Notes: a model not told the origin generated them from the letters alone. Counted from the stretch's first letter, positions 6,723 to 15,105 are shown. The stretch: DNA of 41,160 bases from Candidatus Bathyarchaeota archaeon (GCA_018396915.1 JAGTRD010000010.1:1-41160); one strand, 5' to 3'. A program made the numbers and translations.

Positions 6723-7571
6723 ATGTCCCGTAGAAAATCTAGACATAAGAGGCGTAAACTCTGGGAAAGAACCGTTGAGATAGTCTCAATTATTCTGATG
6801 GTCGGCCTGATAGTCTTTGTTTTCCAGAATTGGCTCGCCAAACCTGAGAGGGTAAGTGTAACTTCAGAGAAGAAAGCTGCCCTCATAGACCAGCTCTCAA
6901 TATCCTTCCCAAACCAGACTTTCGTGGCTGAGTTCAAGAAGATCTTCAGAGACGCCGGTTTCATGGTTGATGTGTATAGTGGCTCCGAGGTCACCATCGA
7001 ACTTTACAGGCAACTCCCCCTTATGGGCTACAGGGTCATAGTCTTCAGGGTTCACCAATCGACGCCAGTAGAATATCTTTTACCAAGCAGTAGGCCGGTG
7101 AAGGGGCCGCCAGTCTACCTATTCACAGGTGAGCCTTACACTGAACATAAGTATGTCATCGAACAGTTAACTGACTTGGTTGTTCCTGCGAGGGAGATAA
7201 ACGGTTCAAAGATCTACTTTGCAATTGGACCGAAGTTTGTCCATTCGATGCAGGGTAGATTTCAGAATACGTTAATAATACTTGCAGGCTGCTCAGGACT
7301 TTACAGCGCTGAGTTGGCTGACTCATTCATAGTAAAGGGAGCCTCGGCGGTTGTTGGATGGCAGAGGTTCGTGCAGATTGAATATACCGACACGGCGATA
7401 AGTCGCTTTCTCAGAGCTATTATTCTTGAGAGGACCACCATATACAGGGGTATGCTATTGACATATGCCGACGTTGGGTTTGATCCCTTGTATAAGACGA
7501 ATATGATATGTTATCCTGAGGAGAGAAGTGGTCTCACATTCGAGGAGGCCTTCACACTGCCATCTAGCTGA
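6723..7571 (+). CDS. Membrane-anchored caspase-fold-like protein (putative clan CD)
   Basis: A very basic N-terminus (about residues 1-15) is followed by one transmembrane helix (about 18-36), placing the remaining ~245 residues outside the membrane by the positive-inside rule. The outer domain has beta-alpha units: GYRVIVFRVHQS with His111, and QNTLIILAGCSG with Cys190, then a helix and GASAVVGW. The order His, about 80 residues, Cys after a hydrophobic strand, then GA-x-A-V-(V/I)-G-W resembles caspase/CHAT/gingipain (clan CD) peptidases, where these residues form the dyad. The usual HG after the catalytic strand is HQ here. Family assignment is by pattern only. It stands alone with a TATA-like TTTTTAAG near 6669-6676 and divergent from alba. 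Confidence 0.6.
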   Translation: MSRRKSRHKRRKLWERTVEIVSIILMVGLIVFVFQNWLAKPERVSVTSEKKAALIDQLSISFPNQTFVAEFKKIFRDAGFMVDVYSGSEVTIELYRQLPLMGYRVIVFRVHQSTPVEYLLPSSRPVKGPPVYLFTGEPYTEHKYVIEQLTDLVVPAREINGSKIYFAIGPKFVHSMQGRFQNTLIILAGCSGLYSAELADSFIVKGASAVVGWQRFVQIEYTDTAISRFLRAIILERTTIYRGMLLTYADVGFDPLYKTNMICYPEERSGLTFEEAFTLPSS

Positions 7572-7785
7572 CCGGTAGTCAATGTGGTTATCCGACATTT
7601 TGGGAGTAGTATCTGACATCCTACTAATGTGGTATGTGGTTTATGTTCGAGTGAAATCAAAAGGACTGTGCGCCATCCAAGATAATTATTGATGGTCCTC
7701 ATCACAGAATCCTGAATATGCCCCTTCAGGCTGCTGATGAGTTAGCCATACACCGATTACGTTGAGTTCCCCATCGGAGGATTAA
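7572..7785. other. Intergenic stretch with no recognised gene
   Basis: Between the caspase-like gene and the homocysteine operon operator region. I see no RNA gene, no long inverted repeat and no convincing small ORF in it on either strand. Confidence 0.5.
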
Positions 7786-7826
7786 ATTCCTATAGGAATA
7801 TTTTTCCTATTAAAGTATTAATATTT
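7786..7826 (+). promoter_or_regulatory. Operator-like half-sites and TATA box of the homocysteine operon
   Basis: ATTCCTATAGGAAT (7786-7799) is a perfect 14-bp palindrome. Its right half TAGGAA (7793-7798) also forms a second inverted repeat with TTCCTA (7804-7809), giving three copies of one half-site. A TATA-like TATTAATATTT follows at about 7816-7826, and the ATG is at 7848. The position directly upstream of the box suits a repressor or activator that senses sulfur or methionine status; the protein is unknown. Confidence 0.55.
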
Positions 7827-7847
7827 GAGTGGAGGACGTTCAGGGGC

Positions 7848-9347
7848 ATGGAAATCCGTAGGACAGTTGAAGAGATCAATGAGAAGATCAAAAGAGGGGA
7901 CGCCATAGTTGTAACTGCTGAAGAGATGACTGAGATAGTTAAGAGTAAGGGGGTTCAAGTTGCCGCTAGGGAGGTGGATGTGGTTACGACAGGCACGTTC
8001 GGCGCAATGTGCAGTTCAGGGGTCTTTCTCAACTTCGGCCACACAGACCCTCCGATAAAGATGGATAGGGTCACATTGAACGGTGTGGAGGCATATCATG
8101 GGAACGCAGCGGTCGACGTATACTTGGGAGCTACTAAGATGCATCCTGAGAAGATGTTTGAGTATGGTGGAGGCCACGTAATCGAGGATCTGGTTTCAGG
8201 TAGGGAGATAGAGGTTTTTGCGTCGGGGTTCCAGACCGACTGTTACCCTAGAAAATCTGTTAGGACGACGGTAACGATAGACGACCTCAACCAGGCTATC
8301 CTATGCAACCCAAGAAACGGCTACCAGAGATATAACGCGGCGTCGAATGGTAGGGATGAAGTTATCTACACCTACATGGGTAAACTCCTTCCAAACTATG
8401 GGAACGCAACCTTCTCAGGGTCAGGAGAACTCAATCCACTGACAAACGACCCTGACTACGAGACTATAGGGGTTGGAACCAGAATATTTCTAGGCGGAGG
8501 GATAGGATACGTAACAGGTCCGGGGACCCAACATGACCCAGTGAACGGCTTCGGCACCCTAATGGTTCAGGGAGACCTCAAGAGGATGAGTCCAAGGTTC
8601 TTGAGGGGAGGCAGCTTCACCAATTACGGCACAACCCTATATGTCGGCCTCGGCATACCCATACCTGTATTGAATGAAGGTATAGCGAAGAAGACAGGGA
8701 TTAGCGACGAGGAGATAAAGACAAACCTTCTAGACTATGGGGTTCCACGTAGGAGCAGGCCCATACTCAAGCAGACAGACTATGCGGAGCTCAAATCTGG
8801 CAAGATAGTGTTCAGAGACAGATCGATACCCGTCAACTCCCTGTCAAGCCTGAAGATGGCAAGAGAAGTTGCGTCTACATTGAAGAGATGGATTGAAGAA
8901 GGCACATTTCTACTCACAAATCCTCAGGAGAGGTTGCCGTTGCAAGGAACCATGAAGCCCATGAAGGTTGTTGAGGAGACGCTTTTCGCAAGGCATATAA
9001 TGGCACCTGCAGTAACCTGCCATCCAGACGAAGACCTAGATACAATAGCAGCAAGAATCATTGAAGAGAAGGTCAATCATGTAGTGGTTGTCACATCTGA
9101 TAAGAAGCTGAGAGGCATCATCACTTCATTCGACATCACAAAGGCTGTCGCCATGAAGGAGAAAGAACTCTCAAGGGTGATGACCCACCAAGTCATAACC
9201 GCATCGCCAGATGAGCCTATCGAGTCATGTGCAAAGAAGATGCAGAAGCACGACATATCAGCATTACCTATCATCGACATCGATGGGACTGTCATCGGGA
9301 TAGTTACGAGTGAAAGAATAAGCAGACTATTTGGAGAGTACCGTTGA
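7848..9347 (+). CDS. Homocysteine biosynthesis protein (DUF39/HcyBio) with two CBS domains
   Basis: Residues 1-~370 are the DUF39/HcyBio domain, recognised from TGTFGAMCSSGVFLNFGHTDPP and GGGIGYVTGPGTQHDP; conserved Cys55 and Cys132 are the likely sulfur-handling residues. Residues ~380-499 are a CBS pair (HIMAPAVTCHPDEDL and VMTHQVITASPDEPI). In Methanosarcina the homologue (MA1821) works with a NIL-ferredoxin partner to place sulfide into aspartate semialdehyde, giving homocysteine without O-acylhomoserine; that genetics is established knowledge. The CBS pair may sense adenosyl ligands. The next gene starts at the base after this stop codon, so the two are co-translated. It is the first gene of a three-gene operon. 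Confidence 0.93.
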   Translation: MEIRRTVEEINEKIKRGDAIVVTAEEMTEIVKSKGVQVAAREVDVVTTGTFGAMCSSGVFLNFGHTDPPIKMDRVTLNGVEAYHGNAAVDVYLGATKMHPEKMFEYGGGHVIEDLVSGREIEVFASGFQTDCYPRKSVRTTVTIDDLNQAILCNPRNGYQRYNAASNGRDEVIYTYMGKLLPNYGNATFSGSGELNPLTNDPDYETIGVGTRIFLGGGIGYVTGPGTQHDPVNGFGTLMVQGDLKRMSPRFLRGGSFTNYGTTLYVGLGIPIPVLNEGIAKKTGISDEEIKTNLLDYGVPRRSRPILKQTDYAELKSGKIVFRDRSIPVNSLSSLKMAREVASTLKRWIEEGTFLLTNPQERLPLQGTMKPMKVVEETLFARHIMAPAVTCHPDEDLDTIAARIIEEKVNHVVVVTSDKKLRGIITSFDITKAVAMKEKELSRVMTHQVITASPDEPIESCAKKMQKHDISALPIIDIDGTVIGIVTSERISRLFGEYR

Positions 9348-9728
9348 ATGAAAATACATCTGAATTTCGACAGGGAGAGGACTACGAAGCCAATAATCTC
9401 AACCATAATCCTGAGTACAGGAGTTCAAATAAACATCCTCAGGGCGAAAGTCGACGAGGCAGGTGGAGAGGTTCTCGTCGAGATACCTGACGCTGAAGCA
9501 GAGAAGGTGATGGATGCTTTCAGGAGTATGGGTGTCGAAGTCCATGTTGGAAGACGTGTGGAGATACTGAGGGAGAAATGCATAGACTGCGGACACTGCA
9601 TCACAATATGTCCGGTTGAAGCGATATATGCTGAGAGTGACCTGACTGTGAAACTAAACCAAGAGAAATGTGTAGACTGCGGCGCATGTATAGACTCATG
9701 CCCAGCAAGGGCAATAAGGGTAATGTAG
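9348..9728 (+). CDS. NIL-domain ferredoxin, partner of the homocysteine enzyme
   Basis: Residues 1-~65 form a NIL domain (small alpha/beta ligand-binding fold). It is followed by two [4Fe-4S] motifs, CIDCGHCITICP and CVDCGACIDSCP, the latter near the C-terminus. It corresponds to MA1822 of Methanosarcina, which is needed with the DUF39 protein for sulfide-based homocysteine synthesis, probably as electron donor. The ATG at 9348 immediately follows the upstream TGA, a tight coupling expected for a complex. The length of 126 residues is normal for the family. Confidence 0.93.
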   Translation: MKIHLNFDRERTTKPIISTIILSTGVQINILRAKVDEAGGEVLVEIPDAEAEKVMDAFRSMGVEVHVGRRVEILREKCIDCGHCITICPVEAIYAESDLTVKLNQEKCVDCGACIDSCPARAIRVM

Positions 9729-9742
9729 TAGGATGGGAGTGC

Positions 9743-10483
9743 TTGGATACTCCCAAAATATTCAGGGTAAAAAGATTTGTTGAGGACAAGTTGATAATTG
9801 TGAAGACCGACCATTACGATGCGGCGGAGGCGGCTTTCAAGTCTATAAGAAACAACAGGAGAACACTCAAAGAATACATTAGACGCTACCCCGAATTTCT
9901 GTACGCCCTCGACCCCCTCCCAGTGAGAGACGATGCTCCCGAGATAATCTGCAGAATGGCTGAGGCGGCGGAGAGGGCTTCAGTAGGCCCGATGGCGGCT
10001 GTGGCAGGAGCCCTCGCAGATATTGCAGCCGAGCAGATGGTGAGGGAAGGAGCAACAGTCGCTGTTGTCGAGAATGGTGGTGAGATATCTGCAAAGAGCG
10101 ACTCAGACCTGAAAATCGGCATATACGCTGGTAAGTCACCTCTATCTGGAAAATTGGGTTTAAAGTTTCTCCGAAACGATCTTCCGGCTGGTGTAGCCAC
10201 AAGTTCAGGGACTGTCAGCCATGCTCTCAGCCTTGGCTTCGCAGACTCGGTGACGGTGATAGCTGAGGATGCAGCCCTCGCCGACGCGGCTGCAACGGCT
10301 GCCGGTAACGCAGTATTATCAAATGATCTTCCGACCTCCATAAGATCAGGTTTGGAGGTTGCTATGAGGATTAAAGGTGTGTGTGGAGCGCTGGTGATAA
10401 GGGGGAGCCATGTAGGTATGGCTGGCTGGCTCCCGAGACTCCTACTCATCGAGGGGAGGCCCTTAGACTTTCCTGAAATCTAA
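9743..10483 (+). CDS. UPF0280 / ApbE-like protein of sulfide assimilation
   Basis: The sequence GPMAAVAGALADIAAEQMV followed by VVENGGE and GVATSSGTVSHALSLGFADSVTV is the UPF0280 (COG2122) signature, distantly related to ApbE flavin transferases. The Methanosarcina member MA1715 is needed for growth at low sulfide and acts with the two proteins encoded just upstream, so the third operon place fits that role. The frame is open upstream to 9668, inside the ferredoxin gene. I choose the TTG at 9743 because the family starts 10-15 residues before the first conserved strand and GGATGG precedes it. The product is 246 residues. The 3' end overlaps the tail of the convergent NucS-like gene by 21 nt. 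Confidence 0.88.
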   Translation: MDTPKIFRVKRFVEDKLIIVKTDHYDAAEAAFKSIRNNRRTLKEYIRRYPEFLYALDPLPVRDDAPEIICRMAEAAERASVGPMAAVAGALADIAAEQMVREGATVAVVENGGEISAKSDSDLKIGIYAGKSPLSGKLGLKFLRNDLPAGVATSSGTVSHALSLGFADSVTVIAEDAALADAAATAAGNAVLSNDLPTSIRSGLEVAMRIKGVCGALVIRGSHVGMAGWLPRLLLIEGRPLDFPEI

Positions 10484-11206
10484 CCTATACAGTTCAACAC
10501 CTGAACCCCTACATGTCTCCCTCAGTCCACCATCATACCTTAGGCAAACTATCATCTTACGAACATTCTCTATCGGAATGCTGCTCGAACTTGAGTAGCC
10601 GGCGGCTAGTCTACAGACTTGAGCGGCAGATCGGTCCCTCGCCGTTGTCTCAACCTCGACAACAACCACTCTCCCCGAACGATCCCTCAGTAAGACATCT
10701 ATCACGCCGGTAGGAGTCCCTACATTGACCCCGAGGAGGGTCAATCCCTCCTCAATCGCCTCTGGACAGTCTGAAATTATTCTGATGAGGGGATCCTCAA
10801 TTATACCTCTGGCCTCAAGATACTGGTCAGGCCCATATCTGAGTATGCTATTGAGCGAATCCTCAACTCCTCTATATCTTGCTCCTAGAAGGTGTGGATA
10901 TACATCTACAGGCTTAGAGTCTCTCTCAAGTAGAACTATCGGTGTATTCAAAAGGTTCAGTTCCTTACTCCTAGATAATGGTAGTAAGTAATTTCTTGAG
11001 GTGACTATCCGACCCCTCACCTGGGGTGGGATATTTCTGATCTTGCTTCTCAAATCTTCAACCTCTTCGGCGGTCAAATTCTCTCCATCAAATATTCTAT
11101 ATTCGACCATCCATCTCTCAAATATCTCCTCCAATATTCGTTTCAAGCCTTGAATTCTAGAGATGTATGCTCCCTTGCTGTGGATGTATAGTGTTATTCT
11201 GTACAA
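10463..11206 (-). CDS. NucS/EndoMS-like nuclease-fold protein with altered active site
   Basis: The C-terminal ~110 residues match the RecB-like nuclease domain of NucS/EndoMS: EDPLIRIISDCPEAIEEGL, TGVIDVLLRD (Asp170), VVVVEVE (Glu184) and AAQVCRLAAGY (Gln196). NucS cuts mismatched or branched DNA and usually works with PCNA. In the normal motif E-x-K the Lys is essential for metal-dependent cleavage; here the position is Glu186, so activity may be lost or changed. The N-terminal ~125 residues do not look like the NucS DNA-binding domain, and no PCNA-binding motif is seen at the C-terminus. It lies 27 nt downstream of an HTH-ACT regulator gene on the same strand. Other restriction-like or RecB-fold proteins remain possible. 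Confidence 0.7.
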   Translation of the reverse strand: MYRITLYIHSKGAYISRIQGLKRILEEIFERWMVEYRIFDGENLTAEEVEDLRSKIRNIPPQVRGRIVTSRNYLLPLSRSKELNLLNTPIVLLERDSKPVDVYPHLLGARYRGVEDSLNSILRYGPDQYLEARGIIEDPLIRIISDCPEAIEEGLTLLGVNVGTPTGVIDVLLRDRSGRVVVVEVETTARDRSAAQVCRLAAGYSSSSSIPIENVRKMIVCLRYDGGLRETCRGSGVELYRLDFRKV

Positions 11207-11233
11207 CGGACTCCGAACCTTAGACTCTATCTA

Positions 11234-11737
11234 TCAATATACTGAGACCTTAGCTATTCCAGGTATCTTCAACACTTTAGGTATCAAGTCCCCAGGTAGC
11301 ATCGTCTCTGCTATTAGGGTCAGTTTTGGTTCAGGTGAGAGCTCCGGATCGTCTACTATAGCTTGTCTAATGCTTATGTTCTCTTCAGCGATGAGTGTCG
11401 AGGCTTTAGCCAAGATCCCTACTGCATGGGGGTCGTGGGGGGTTATCTCCAAGACTCCGAAACCCAGATATTTCGCTATCTCCCTGAGAGATAGGCCTGC
11501 GGACCTCATCCTGGCGAATATCTCCCTCAATTCAGGGTTGGATGTTATCGTCTGGATGGTCTTAACGACGGTTCTCCTATCTACACCCGCCGCCTTGGCT
11601 ATTCTCACTGTCGGTATCTCTATCTGGTTACAGTATATTCGGCCATCCCTTATGGAGAGTCCTGTCTCGACGAGGAGTCTGGCTACATCAAGTCTCTCGG
11701 GGTGTCCTTCCAAGTGTTTTGCTATCTTGTTCCACAT
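11234..11737 (-). CDS. HTH-ACT regulator of amino-acid metabolism (COG2150 type)
   Basis: A 167-residue DNA-binding protein. Residues ~40-65 form a helix-turn-helix (IPTVRIAKAAGVDRRTVVKTI), a second helical region follows (SLREIAKYLGF), and ~90-167 is an ACT-like ligand domain (AVGILAKASTLIAEENISIRQAI and IPGIAKVSVY). This matches the archaeal family described as predicted regulators of amino-acid metabolism containing an ACT domain. It is divergent from trpB2 across an 87-nt promoter region, so control of trpB2 or of itself is plausible. The NucS-like gene follows it on the same strand. Confidence 0.85.
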   Translation of the reverse strand: MWNKIAKHLEGHPERLDVARLLVETGLSIRDGRIYCNQIEIPTVRIAKAAGVDRRTVVKTIQTITSNPELREIFARMRSAGLSLREIAKYLGFGVLEITPHDPHAVGILAKASTLIAEENISIRQAIVDDPELSPEPKLTLIAETMLPGDLIPKVLKIPGIAKVSVY

Positions 11738-11824
11738 GACAAATCAAGTATATTTCTGTACACGAAAGATTAAAATATTTCTCATGAGTCCAACAAGATG
11801 CTAAAAAATCCAGTAGTGATCAAG
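11738..11824. promoter_or_regulatory. Divergent promoter region of the HTH-ACT regulator and trpB2
   Basis: A TATA-like TTAAAATATTTC at about 11770-11781 faces trpB2. A/T-rich elements on the other strand (about 11749-11775) face the regulator. The gap is short, so binding by the regulator could affect both genes. No clear palindrome was seen. Confidence 0.45.
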
Positions 11825-13189
11825 ATGAAAAAGATAAAAGTAAACCTACACACCGATGAGATACCGACAAAATGGTACAATATTCTTCCAGACCTACCAC
11901 CAGGCTACCCGCCACCCCTAGATCCAAAAACATTCAAACCGATATCCCCTGAACCCTTGATGAGACTATTCCCGAAAGAATGCGTGATGCAAGCAGTCTC
12001 AACCCAGAGGGAGATAGATATACCCGAGGAGGTTCTGGAGACATACCTTGCGATCGGTAGACCGACACCACTACAGAGGGCGGTCAGGCTTGAGAGAGCC
12101 CTTAACACACCTGCGAGAATATACTTTAAGAGGGAAGACGTGAACCCTGCAGGAAGCCATAAACCAAACACAGCAATAGCCCAAGCCTACTACAATATGA
12201 AGGAAGGTGTTGAAAGACTCACCACGGAGACAGGGGCTGGACAATGGGGCTCAGCTCTAGCCCTCGCCTGCTCCCTATTCAACCTGAAGTGCACAGTATA
12301 CATGACTAGGAGCAGCTACTTAACAAAGCCTGGTCGTCGAATAGTGATGGAAGCCTTCGGAGCCGAAGTATATCCGTCGCCGAGCGACAAGACCGACTTC
12401 GGCAGGAAGCTATTGGAGAAAGATAAGAATCATCCGGGAAGCCTCGGAATAGCGATAAGTGAGGCTGTCGAGGACTGCATAAAGAATGAGAGGACAAAAT
12501 ACTCCCTAGGAAGTGTACTTGATTTCGTCCTACTCCACCAGACCATAGTAGGCTTGGAAGCGAAGAAGCAGATGGAGATCCTCGACGAATATCCTGAGGT
12601 AGTTGTTGGATGTATCGGAGGAGGCAGCAACTACGCTGGACTCTGCTACCCGTTCATCCAAGACAAACTGAAAGGTAAGAAGGATACAACATTCATCGCC
12701 TCCGAACCTAAGGCTGTACCCTCAACTACGAAAGGAGTTTACGAGTATGACTACGGGGACACAGCTGAGATAGCTCCAATAGTGAAGATGTACACTGTAG
12801 GCCACACATATCAGTGCCCGCCTATACACGCCGCAGGTTTAAGATACCATGGTAAAGCGCCGAGTATGTCATTTCTAATAAACAAAGGCGTCATGGAGAG
12901 TAGGGCTTACACTCAGACTGAAGTCATGGAGGCGGCCAGCCTCTTCGCTAGGACCGAAGGTTTCATAGCAGCCCCTGAGACAGCTCACGCCATCAAGACA
13001 GTTATAGATCTGGCCATCGAATGTAAGAGGAGAGGAGTCGGTAAGACCATACTATTCAACTACAGTGGACACGGACTGCTCGACCTGAAAGTATATGAAG
13101 AGTACCATAGCAAGACACTGCAAGACTTTGAGGCGACAAGGGAGATGCTTGAGGCCGGATTCAAGTCCCTACCAAAGATTCCGGCCTAA
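11825..13189 (+). CDS. trpB2: TrpB2-type tryptophan synthase beta chain
   Basis: A PLP enzyme of the TrpB2 subfamily, recognisable from the N-terminal DEIPTKWYNI, the long Pro-rich lead-in, IYFKREDVNPAGSHKPNTA with the PLP Lys113, and the phosphate-binding GGGSNYAG. TrpB catalyses indole plus serine to tryptophan; TrpB2 works without a bound alpha subunit and in some archaea is thought to salvage free indole. No trpA or other trp gene is in the window, which fits a stand-alone role. I start at the ATG at 11825, three bases after GTGATC, a strong 16S match; an in-frame ATG at 11798 is the alternative. It may be regulated by the divergent HTH-ACT protein. T-rich DNA follows the stop. Confidence 0.93.
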   Translation: MKKIKVNLHTDEIPTKWYNILPDLPPGYPPPLDPKTFKPISPEPLMRLFPKECVMQAVSTQREIDIPEEVLETYLAIGRPTPLQRAVRLERALNTPARIYFKREDVNPAGSHKPNTAIAQAYYNMKEGVERLTTETGAGQWGSALALACSLFNLKCTVYMTRSSYLTKPGRRIVMEAFGAEVYPSPSDKTDFGRKLLEKDKNHPGSLGIAISEAVEDCIKNERTKYSLGSVLDFVLLHQTIVGLEAKKQMEILDEYPEVVVGCIGGGSNYAGLCYPFIQDKLKGKKDTTFIASEPKAVPSTTKGVYEYDYGDTAEIAPIVKMYTVGHTYQCPPIHAAGLRYHGKAPSMSFLINKGVMESRAYTQTEVMEAASLFARTEGFIAAPETAHAIKTVIDLAIECKRRGVGKTILFNYSGHGLLDLKVYEEYHSKTLQDFEATREMLEAGFKSLPKIPA

Positions 13190-13216
13190 CATTTTTCTAT
13201 TATTCTAGAGTTATCA
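13190..13216 (+). terminator. T-rich tract after trpB2
   Basis: The stop codon is followed by ATTTTTCTATTATTCT. Such T-rich tracts serve as archaeal transcription terminators. It has no stem-loop. The call rests on composition and position alone. Confidence 0.35.
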
Positions 13217-13287
13217 CAACAATTTCTTTACTAGTCAGCCTTATAGGCTCTCAAACCCTCTCTACTCGAGGGCACTTGCTCGAGGCT

Positions 13288-13920
13288 ATGTTAAGGGAGT
13301 GGGATGGGGAGGAAAAGTCCACCCACAGACTCGCAAGACTTAAAATATTTAGATCTGAAACCAGATCCAGAAGCCTCAGAGAACGAATAACCCTCTGCAT
13401 ATACACCTTGAGAGTTCAGAAGGAGAAGCTGGAGATAATCATATTCAGGCTGAAGAGGAGAGACAGAGAATTCTTCGATAAGTGTGTGAACGCCCAAATA
13501 GTGAAAGATGAGGCTAGGGCGAAGATTTATGCTGAGGAATGTTTGCAGACAAGAAAAATATTCAGAATAGTTCTCCACTGCAAGATAGCTTTGGAACAGG
13601 TTATTCTAAGACTTGAAACTATCGAGATATTTATAGACTTGGCTGGAGCCATATCGATACCAATACACCTCATCTATGAGGTTAAAGAGAGGATCTCAGG
13701 CATATTGCCGTCTGTTTCAAGTCAGCTTGGGAAGGTTGCTGCTGAACTTGAGGATATAGTTGTCGTAGCTGGAAAGATCCGACATACTCCACTCGAAGTA
13801 TCAGAAACAACAGAAGAGGCAAAGGGTATACTTGAGGAGGCACGTGCAGTAGTTGAGGAGAAAGTTAAGAGAATTCTTCCAGATATTCCCACAGAAGATG
13901 TGGAAATGGAGTCTACATGA
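13288..13920 (+). CDS. CdvB-type ESCRT-III (Snf7-like) protein
   Basis: A mostly helical protein of 210 residues. The core RERITLCIYTLRVQKEKLEI, then RDREFFDKCVNAQIVKDEARAKIYAEEC and HCKIALEQVILRLETIEIF, is the archaeal CdvB/Snf7 signature: long helices 1-2 followed by a conserved Leu-Glu-Thr stretch. CdvB-family proteins polymerise on membranes during cell division and vesicle release in Thermoproteota. The end, ILPDIPTEDV, looks like a type 2 MIT-interacting motif, which would dock the ATPase CdvC (Vps4). CdvA and CdvC are not in the window. No winged-helix domain follows, so it is more like the shorter CdvB paralogs. An in-frame TTG at 13276 is an alternative start. Confidence 0.88.
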   Translation: MLREWDGEEKSTHRLARLKIFRSETRSRSLRERITLCIYTLRVQKEKLEIIIFRLKRRDREFFDKCVNAQIVKDEARAKIYAEECLQTRKIFRIVLHCKIALEQVILRLETIEIFIDLAGAISIPIHLIYEVKERISGILPSVSSQLGKVAAELEDIVVVAGKIRHTPLEVSETTEEAKGILEEARAVVEEKVKRILPDIPTEDVEMEST

Positions 13921-13927
13921 AGACTTT

Positions 13928-14968
13928 TCACTGTTCCGTGGGTACAGCGGTTAAGTTCAAGACAACCTCAGCTATGTCGCTTCCATACTCCTTCACCCTC
14001 CTCAAGCTCTCAATGATCAACCTCAAGGAAGACATCTGAATCGGATCTATCTTCTGCCTACTCATATCTTTGAGGACCCGTTCCTCCAGAGATTCGAATA
14101 GCTTCATTCTCCTCAAAGCTTCATCAGCATCCTCATAGTTGCGCTTGTAAAGTGCTCTTACCGAATCCTCGAAGAATCTTGTGGCTTCTTCACCTAACTC
14201 ACGTATATTTCGGAGAAGTCTCTGCGATTTTTCTTTACGCATTGCCTTTACGTTCTCAGCAATCTTGACAGCGTGATCAGCGACTCTCTCAACACTTTTA
14301 GTTACGAGCCTATACCCTATTATGTCTCTCCCAGAGTTGAGCCCTAAATGTTTCATAATGGAGGGATTCTGAGACGCCATCTTCAACTGTCTGACTATAT
14401 AGAACCCAAATCTGTCAACCTCATCCTCCATCTTCACCACCTCACCCGCCAAGAAGGCATCGTTTGCGGCTAAGGCTGAGACTGCGTCTCTGAGCATCGC
14501 AACAGTTACAGTTACCATTCTTCTGAGGGCACTATCGACTGATAGTTCAGGGTAACTTATCAACACTTGGAGGGTAAGCTCGTTTGGAGACTCAGATACT
14601 ACCTCTGTCCCAACAAGTTTCCTCCTAACAAAATCCTTCACATAGTCGGAGTGAACGGCCTCAAATCTATCTTGTGTGGTCTTCATCCTTATCACAGTGA
14701 ACCCGATTAGGTACAGAGCCACGACTCTTCGAATAATCGAGTCAGGCTCCATCAATGGATGGACTGTAAACATTGTTTCAGACGAACCTGACTTTGCAGC
14801 ACTCTCCATGGGAGATAATATCAATGTGCCTTCTGTACCTTCTGAGAATACTACTCTGTCACCCCTCCCTAGACGTCTCTCCATCGCCCACCTCTTTGGG
14901 AGGGACACGATGAAGGACCCTCCGCCAGTGATCTGTACCCTCCTGACTTCAAACTTGTCATCCTTCAT
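13928..14968 (-). CDS. AbrB-PhoU phosphate-response regulator
   Basis: Residues 1-~50 are an AbrB/SpoVT-type DNA-binding domain (FEVRRVQITGGGSFIVSLPKRW and a GDRVVFSE strand). Residues ~90-346 contain two PhoU-type three-helix bundles, including RDIIGYRLVTKSVERVADHA. Fusion of AbrB to PhoU is an archaeal arrangement for sensing phosphate uptake and controlling pst genes. The gene is divergent from pstS, so direct control of both is likely. I start at the ATG at 14968, preceded by GGTG 8 nt upstream; an ATG ten codons earlier is less likely. The 3' end is 7 nt from the CdvB gene end. This is one of two PhoU proteins in the window. Confidence 0.9.
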   Translation of the reverse strand: MKDDKFEVRRVQITGGGSFIVSLPKRWAMERRLGRGDRVVFSEGTEGTLILSPMESAAKSGSSETMFTVHPLMEPDSIIRRVVALYLIGFTVIRMKTTQDRFEAVHSDYVKDFVRRKLVGTEVVSESPNELTLQVLISYPELSVDSALRRMVTVTVAMLRDAVSALAANDAFLAGEVVKMEDEVDRFGFYIVRQLKMASQNPSIMKHLGLNSGRDIIGYRLVTKSVERVADHAVKIAENVKAMRKEKSQRLLRNIRELGEEATRFFEDSVRALYKRNYEDADEALRRMKLFESLEERVLKDMSRQKIDPIQMSSLRLIIESLRRVKEYGSDIAEVVLNLTAVPTEQ

Positions 14969-14998
14969 AATAGGCACACCCAAACAGTTGATTGACAA

Positions 14999-15105
14999 TC
15001 ATTATATTTGAACTATAATTGAGTAGGTAACTATATAGGTCTATATATTTTGTATCCAATTAATATATATACCGCTGAAATTATCTTCATGACAAGGTGA
15101 TTATA
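14999..15105. promoter_or_regulatory. Divergent phosphate-control promoter region
   Basis: A very A/T-rich gap between the AbrB-PhoU regulator and pstS. TAATATATATAC at about 15061-15071 fits as the pstS TATA box, with GGTGAT (15096-15101) as its ribosome site. AATATAAT-like sequence on the other strand near 15001-15008 fits the regulator. A small palindrome CTATATAG near 15031-15038 lies between and is a candidate operator. Confidence 0.55.
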
